From: Closterium sp. NIES-65
Lineage: Eukaryota > Streptophyta > Zygnematophyceae > Desmidiales > Closteriaceae
NCBI GenBank assembly: GCA_948144175.1
Contig: CANXME010002463.1
Coordinates: forward strand, 124,001-188,000
Reading direction: 5' to 3'
DNA length: 64,000 bases
The position numbers and the translations under genes were made by a program. The notes beneath the pieces are model-generated. The model was not told where the DNA came from. It did no database searches and was given only the letters and a program-made list of their open reading frames with translations. Each line of letters starts with the position of its first letter. The stretch's first letter is position 1. This document shows positions 57,349 through 64,000 of this stretch, in pieces.

Positions 57349-60300
57349 CTGGTGTAACCCTGAGACGACCTCTGAGTAGCCTGGTCGTCAGCCCAAGAAG
57401 CGTCTGAGTGCCCAGTGAGCACAGGCCGCTCACGCCCTCCAAGCACTAGCCCCATGCCCGACGTACTGCACAAGTAGCGCAACACCCTCTTAGTTGCATC
57501 CATGTGCTCCTTCCTGTGACGGCCGGGAGCGACATAGCGTGCTAAGATGCTGAGAGGGTATGCGAGGTCAGGTCGAGTGTAGGTCATCAGGTACATGAGG
57601 CAGCCCACAAGCTCTGGATACGGACCACTCGACTCTACGGACTCATCCGAAGGCAGAGCTGAGAGCGAGTGTCCTGTAGGCAGAGGAGTGGAGTGAGGCG
57701 AGGAGTACGTGAAGCCGAAGCGCTGAAGGACCTGTTGCACCATGTGTGACTGAGTCAGGGTAATGGTGCGGCGTGCTCTGTCCCGGGTGATCCGCAAGCC
57801 AAGATAGCTTGTCAGTTCACCCAGGTCTGTGCACGTGTGTCTCTTCTGCAGCTCGGACTTCACGTGGGCGAGTGCGGCAGTGTCCGTAGTGGCAAAGACC
57901 AAGTCGTCGACGTACACGAGGATGTAGAACGGCGGCAGCGAGGTGTCGGTGCGCAGAAACAGCGACGGGTCAGCAGTAGAAGGAGCAAACCCAAGAGCCG
58001 CAAGTGTAGTCCTCAGTGTGTCGTGCCACTCGCGCGGCGCCTGGCGGAGACCGTAGACTGGCCGCCGGAGGCTCCACTGGGTACAAGGAGGGAACGACCA
58101 AGTGAAACCAGGTGGGCGGCGCAGCCAGATCTCCTCGTGCAGGCAGCCCTGAAGGAAAGCAGTGCTGAAGTCAAGAGAGTGTAGCTCGTAGTCACGCTGA
58201 GCAGCGACGTGCAGCAGAACCCGAAGAGTGGTCATCTTCGGGGTCGGGGAGAAGGTCTGAAAGAAGTCAACTCCCTGTCGCTGACTGAAGCCACGAGCCA
58301 CGTAGCGCGCCTTGAAGACAGGCGGAGAACCCGGCGGCCGCTTCACCCTGAAAATCCACATGCCACTGACGATGTTCGCCCCAGGTGGGGGAATCTCGTC
58401 GACGTAGGTGCCTGTGGAATTCCAGGAAGCCATCTCTGCGTCCATGGCTGACTGCCACTGAGAGGAGTAGGGACCGGCCATCGCCTCTGCGTAAGAGCGT
58501 GGGGTCGGGATGTCTAGAGCATCCGGGTCTCCCTCAGGGGCAACAAGCATGGACACGAGATGGGGCAAAGCGGCGGCAAAGCACTGGAACTCCTCCTGCC
58601 TGTCCTCAAGGACGTCCGTGCCAAGAGCACAATCACCCCCGACGGACGGAGGACAGGCAGACGCAGACGCAGCAGACGCAGACGCAGCAGACGCAGCAGA
58701 CTCAGCAACAAGACTGGCAGCGTAGTCTAAACGACACGCAGCAGCAAAGTCGACCAGCTCAGCAACTAGGGCAGACGCAGCAGCGGACTCAAAGGAAGGG
58801 TCAGTGACAAGAGAAGCAAGAAGACGCGTGACAGTAGGACTGGCAGCACGGCGAGAGTCCGACTCCGGGTCGGCAAGTGTAGGAAGAGAAGACTGAGGAG
58901 GAGAAGGCAAAGGGGCACGCAGAGGAGCAGTGGACGGACGCAGAGACATCTGGTGTGTGCCAGGAACAGGAGGAGGATGCTGACGTGAACCGCGACCACT
59001 AGGGCGAGCAGCTCGGACTGGCGACGCAGGGCGGGACGCAGGCTCACGACGCTCAGCAAGACCTCCAGTAGGACCAGTGTAGGGAGAAGGAGAAGGCAAG
59101 GGAGAGGCGGGCTGTAACTGTGTCTGCAACGGGACAGGCTGTGGACACTCTACGGGAGGAGAAGGACCAGTGGAAGGCGGGAGACCAAGAACCTGCTGAA
59201 GGAGCGGAACGAAGTACGGCCGAGGCCGCGCAGCACCGCCAGAGACAGCAGGGACAGCACCAACACCTCCAGAGGCAGCACCAGTACCAGTAGCAGCTCC
59301 AACTCCAGCACCGCCAGCAGCTGCAGAAGTACCCTCAGTAGGACCGACAGTCGTAGTCTCAGCGCCAGCACCCGCAGCAGCTCCAGCTCCAGAGGCACCC
59401 CCGGGCCCGGCAGCTCCAATACCCTCAGTACGAGCACCTCCGGGACCCGTGGTACCAGCTCCCTCGGCAGCAACAGAACCTCCAGCACCCGCAGCACCCC
59501 CAGCTCCAGCAGCTCGCCTCCAGTGCCGGGCAAAACACTCACGCAGCTCCAGAGGAGAGAGCGGCTCGCGGCGCGAAGAACGGTCTGGAGAACCACCAGG
59601 AACAGAAGCAACAGGCGCAGCACTCCCAGACGCAGTACCCCCAGGCTCAGCACCCCCAGGCTCAGCACCCCCAGGCTCAGCACCCCCAGGCTCAGCACCC
59701 CCAGGCTCAGCACCCCCAGTCTCAGCACCCCCAGTCTCAGCACCCCCAGGCTCAGCACCCCCAGTCTCAGCACCCCCAGTCCCAGCACCCCCAGGCTCAG
59801 CACCCCCAGTCCCAGCACCCCGAGGCTCCGCACCCGCAGCAGCACCAGAGTCACCAGTGACCTCGACAGGCTCGATCGCGTCTACCTGAGACACACCTGA
59901 AGGGGCAGGACCCTGAGGGGGGAGGGGGTCTACCGGGGGGGGACCTGGGACCAGGAAGAGGGGCGGCGGGGGGAGGGACGGAGTGCGGTAGGGGAAGAGC
60001 CGGTAGAAGGGAACCGACTCGTCGAACGTAACGTCCTGGGAGGACAGAACACGACGAGAGGTGGGGTGGTAAAACTGCCACCCAGGTGCGTCAGGGGGGA
60101 AACCCAGGAAGACGCAAGGAGCAGCACGAGGGGACAGCTTGTCCGCAGACAAGTCGCGGACAAACGCCCGAGATCCCCAGACACGGAACGCCGACGCATC
60201 GCCAACCTTCCCCGTCCACAGCAAAGCTGGGGAGGTCTCCGGTCTGGAGACCCGGGGGTGAAGGTTGATCTGATGCGCGGCGTACCGAACCGCAAACGGC

Positions 60301-62939
60301 CACATAAAATGGGGGGCAGCCGCATGCACCATGGACGTACGGGCGACGTCCATGACAATGCCGATGCGGCGCTCAGCAATCCCATTCTGCTGTGGAGAAT
60401 CCGAAAGCGTGAAGGTCTGGCGGATGCCTCGTGCCCGGCAGTAGGCTCGCAGAAGGCCGGAGGAGAACTCTCCGCCTCTGTCCCATTGTAGACGGAAAAC
60501 AGGAAAGTCCGAGCCGAAGCTCTTCCTGAGCTGGAGACGAGCTGCGCGGATCCAGTCGATCAACACCTCAGTGACCGCACCCTTGCTGCGCAAGGGGAAG
60601 ACTGTGGTGTAACGCGTGTAGTCGTCAACCACCAGCAGGAAGTAGCGCTCGTGACCCTGTCCACGGACGCGGGCTGGGCCCCACACGTCCATGTGAAGCG
60701 TCTGCATCGGGGCTTCCGTCGGAGGAAACGGGGAGGAGTGAGGGGTAGCCCGCAGGCGACCCTCGACACAGGGGACACAGGGAGGGCCAGGCCCCGGAGG
60801 AAGGGGAGGGAGGGACCGGGGAAGGCCAGAGACAAGAAGGCGAGAGGCCATGCCCCGGAGACGAGGCAGGGAGGGGTGACCCATCCTGTGGTGCCACAGG
60901 AGGGTCTCGTGGGACAGGAGGCGACTCGAGCAGGGAGCAGACTCAGGACCAGACCTAGACGCTGCAGCAAACACCTGACCCGAAGTAGCTACCTGACCGG
61001 ACGCAGGAGGAGAAGACGGAACAGTGAGTGTGTACAGGCTCGACCCCGGCCCACGTGTGAACGTGGTCAAGTGTCGACCCGTGTCCGCGTCCGTGCAGTG
61101 GGTGTCCCGTCGGCGCGCAGGGGTGAACTGGTCAACCCCTGCATCCTGTAGGTCAGCACCCGCCACCAAGTTCGTAGAGAACGAGGGGAGGTAGAGACCG
61201 GACAGGGCGCCAGACGGGACCGCAGGGCACGGCAGAACAGTGGAGTAGCGAGCCAGAACAGGACCCCCAGAGGGGTCCGCCAGGGAGACCGCCACTGGCC
61301 GACTAAGCGGCGTGAGTGTGGTGCGGTCTCGAAAGAAGGAGCGAGACGCCCCTGAGTCAAGAGTGAAGGTGAGAGAGGGCGGAGCCGACGCAGTACCTGA
61401 GAGAGCAGACTCACCAGCACTTGAGGACACAGACTCACTGGCACCTAGAGCGACACCCTCACCAGCACCTGGAGCAGCAGCCTCAACAACACCTAGAGCC
61501 GCAGTACCAATGCCCGGGTCGGGCGGGAAACACCGGTAACAGTCACCCTCCTCACTAATAGTCACAGCATACATGGCAGCAAGAATAGCATCAAAGTCAA
61601 GATCAAAGATAGCTACTCCTGCCCTAGACAGCTGGTCCCAGCGAGGGATCTCAGAGGCGTCAGGAAACTGGCGGCGCCAAGCGTCAGTCAGGCGGCCGAA
61701 GCAGCGCTGGGTGGAGTGTGGACCACCACACGGCTCACCCGCACGGTCGCCAGTGCGCAGGACGTAGGTGCACGGACCAGTACCCCCACCCCTCTGACGT
61801 GCAGCGTACCACTCACGGAGCTGCTGCGGGGAGAGGGTCTCCTGACCACGCTGCTGCCGCTGCTGGTGGCGCTGACCGCCACCGGAGCCACTCCTCTGCG
61901 ACGAGCCACGACCTCCTCCGCCGCCTCCTCCGCTGCCGCCGCCACCACCTCCGCTGCCACCGCCACTCCCACCGTCGCCGCCGCCACCGCCGCCTCCGCC
62001 TCCACTCCCACCACCACCGCCGCTGCCACCCCCGCCTCCACTGCCGCCGCTGGCACCTCCACTCCCACCACCACTCCCGCTACCACCCCCACCTCCTCCG
62101 CTGCCTCCACCGCCGCCTCCACCGCCCCCGCCGCCTCCACCACCGCCCCTGCCCCCCTTGCCCTTGCCAGAGCGACGTCTCCCAGTGGGGGCAGACGCCG
62201 CATCGACCGACTCAAAACCAACTAGGTCGGCCGTAGCAGCAGAGGCGATAGAGGGCAGGAGGGGAGAGGGGGAACACCCCTCAAAGATGGGGGTGCGCGG
62301 GTCACCACGAGAGGCCCCTACAGCGAGAATGCTCTTCTCGGCTGCTAGGAGGGACTTCTCGAGGAGCTCAACAGTGAGAGTGGTGGGGCAGACTGAGAGT
62401 AAGTCGTCCCTGACTCCGCGAAGGGAGTCAGGGAGGCGGGTGACAATGTAGTAGAGAGTGAAGTACTGGGGTGGGGGGTTCTTGGCGCAGAACTCAGCAG
62501 GAAGTGCAGCGTGGAAGCGAGCGTCACTAGTGCGCAGGTGGGTAATGAGGTCGGCGACTGTGGCAAAAGCAGCAAGGTCGGGAAAGAGGTACGGTAGCAT
62601 GAGGCGGCTCAGTGCAGCAGTGGCAGGGGTGGAGTAGCGTGCAATAACGGCGTCGTACAAGGTGTGAGCACTCTTGTACGACCCAAAGTGTGCACGCTCA
62701 GCGGGAGGGAGGTGGCGACGTACAGCAAGACGTGCAGCAGCATCGCGTGTGGCCCACTGTGAGCGAACAGTGGCATCCTCAGTAGCAGCAGGGGCGGGAG
62801 AGGCACCAGAAGTGAGATCAAAGAGAGAGAGGCCGTCAGCTCTGTCGCACTGTAGGAAAAGCAGTAGGTCGTCTACCCACACGTCAAAGTCTATGGCTCT
62901 GCCCTCAGCGTCAAAGGTGAGGACACTGGGGGTAGCCAT
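57349..62939 (-). CDS. Copia C gag-pol polyprotein, long intact frame truncated in RNase H
   Basis: Starts MATPSVLTFDAEG at 62939 (an upstream in-frame ATG at 62987 is possible) and stays open for about 1,860 codons. Gag (about 61640-62939) contains a Gly/Ser tract and the variant zinc knuckle C-X13-C-X3-H-X4-C (about 61704-61780). The protease is LDSGASRSFF (about 61345). Integrase has HHRMGHPS ... CVPC, MDVWGP, a changed second-Asp context (QWDRGGEF instead of HSDRGGEF) and QQNGIAERR. A linker of GGAEP/GGAET repeats lies at 59630-59830. RT has YVDD (57902-57916). RNase H starts (GHSDASWADD) but the homologous sequence stops at SSQGYT, where Copia D begins in another frame. The 5' LTR lies beyond the window or at its edge. 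Without a full RNase H it probably cannot transpose by itself. Confidence 0.85.
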
Positions 62940-63009
62940 GCCAGCAGTAGGGTGAGGGCAGTGCGCAGAGTAGAGTGCAGTGCTCACCAGACAGGGAAGT
63001 GTAGGGGGC

Positions 63010-63900
63010 TCGGGCGGTTCGGCGGCTCGGGCGGCTCGGGCGGCTCGGCGGCTCGGGCGGCACGTCGGCTGGGGCGGCTTGGCTGCTGGGGCGGCTCGGC
63101 TGCTGGGGCGGCTCGGCGGCTACGGCGGCTCGGCTGCTGGGGCGGCTCGGCCTCTGGGACGGCTCGGCTGCTGGGGCGGCGGGGCCGGGGGATGAGGCGG
63201 CGGGGCCGGCAGGTGCAGCAGCGGGGCCGGAAGGTGCAGTGGCGGGGCCGTTAGGTGCAGCGGCGGGGCCGTCTAAAGCAGCGGCGGGGCCGGCAGAGAG
63301 GACGGCGGGGCCGTCAGGTGCAGCGGCGGGGCCGGCAGGTGCAGCGGCGGGGCCGTCAGGTGCAGCGGCGGGGCCGTCAGGTGCAGCGGCGGGGCCGTCA
63401 GGTGCAGCGGCGGGGCCGTCAGGTGCAGTGGCGGGGCCGTCAGGTGCAGCGGCGGGGCCGTCAGGTGCAGCGGCGGGACCGTCTGAAGAAGCGGCGGGGC
63501 CGGCAGAGGGGACGGCGGGGCCGTCGGGTGCAGCGGCGGGGCCGTCTGAAGTAGCGGCGGGGCCGGCAGAGGGGACGGCGGGGCCGTCGGGTGCAGCGGC
63601 GGGGCCGGCAGAGGGGACGGCGGGGCCGTCAGAGGGGACGGCGGGGCCGTCGGGTGCAGCTGCGGGGCCGGTAGAGGGGACGGCGGGGCCGTCAGAGGGG
63701 ACGGCGGGGCCGTCACGTGTAGCGGCGGGGCCGTCTGAAGCAGTGGCGGGGCCGGCAGAGGGGACGGCGGGGCCGTCAAGCGCAGCGAAGGGGCCGATAG
63801 GGGGGACGGCGGGGCCGTCGCAGGCGATCGCGGGGCCGCCAAAGGGGACGGCGGGGTCGCGAGGGGCAGAGGGGGGCGGCGCGCGATGCGGCGCGGCCGT
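63010..63900 (-). repeat. Copia C leader tandem repeats
   Basis: GGCTCGGCGGCT-type units (63010-63180) are followed by about 25 copies of a 21-bp unit GTGCAGCGGCGGGGCCGTCA(G) and variants to 63900. Position and composition match the Copia A and B leaders. A-runs at 63939 and 63988 resemble the A-run next to the hairpin in Copia A and B. Confidence 0.85.
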
Positions 63901-64000
63901 CTAGGGGCGGCGCGACGAGGCCGCGGAAGTGGCGCGCCCAAAAAAAAAGGAAAGGGCGGGCGGCTCGACGCGATCGGGCCGCCAAAGGAAAAAAAAAGGG

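Noticed and set aside
63239..63904. 221-codon plus-strand GPSGAAA-repeat protein
   Set aside because: Created by the 21-bp tandem repeat in the Copia C leader, whose unit is a multiple of three. No start context, domain or homologous frame in Copia A or B.

Overview
This window looks like nuclear DNA of a green plant-lineage organism, most likely a streptophyte alga. That is an inference from the GT-AG introns, a three-exon h-type thioredoxin, a plant-style F-box/LRR gene and Ty1/Copia elements with an initiator-tRNA-Met primer site; the three related Copia gag-pol families remind me of those in Zygnematophyceae such as Closterium, which I cannot verify here. Only two conventional host genes are visible: an LRR gene with several frame breaks (18148-21600, +) and an intact thioredoxin (22312-23096, -). 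Almost everything else is mobile DNA, much of it nested.

The most unusual content is a family of large elements seen three times. Element 1 (about 1990-17400) and element 2 (about 23400-35275) each carry two multi-exon genes facing each other. On the + strand is gene A, which I cannot assign: six exons, a 167-nt first exon, acidic/low-complexity and coiled-coil stretches, and an R[YW][IL]G...YDG block. On the - strand is gene B, a Crypton-like tyrosine recombinase (R...HxxR...W...Y) with a long coiled-coil/helical C-terminal extension. Intron positions and most phases match between the copies. Element 3 (53017-55315) is a decayed copy of the first four exons of gene A, cut off by Copia DNA. 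There is no reverse transcriptase inside these elements, so they are not DIRS/Ngaro elements. Element 1's two genes contain five in-frame stops, all UAG, one of them exactly where element 2 has the catalytic tyrosine.

Layout. 1-1004: an LTR end and a broken Copia fragment. 1005-1989: no gene. 1990-17400: element 1, hit by nested non-autonomous LTR elements N1 inside N2 (2484-4979) and by N3 (14771-16293). 17401-21600: LRR gene and upstream region. 21601-23096: thioredoxin. 23400-35275: element 2, with a small LTR element (31240-32490) in its recombinase exon. 35276-42764: complete Copia A. 42889-51537: a Mutator-like foldback element with 480-bp inverted repeats and a 9-bp target duplication, split by complete Copia B (43732-51277). 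51601-52372: a hAT-like non-autonomous element. 53017-55315: element 3, with a 378-bp TRIM (54705-55082). 55316-64000: a Copia chimera (3' part of family D joined to a long open gag-pol of family C), running to the window edge.

Target-site duplications could be read directly for N1, N2, N3, the 31240 element, Copia A, Copia B, the Mutator-like element and the hAT-like element, so the order of nesting is well supported. The exact ends of the three recombinase elements could not be determined.
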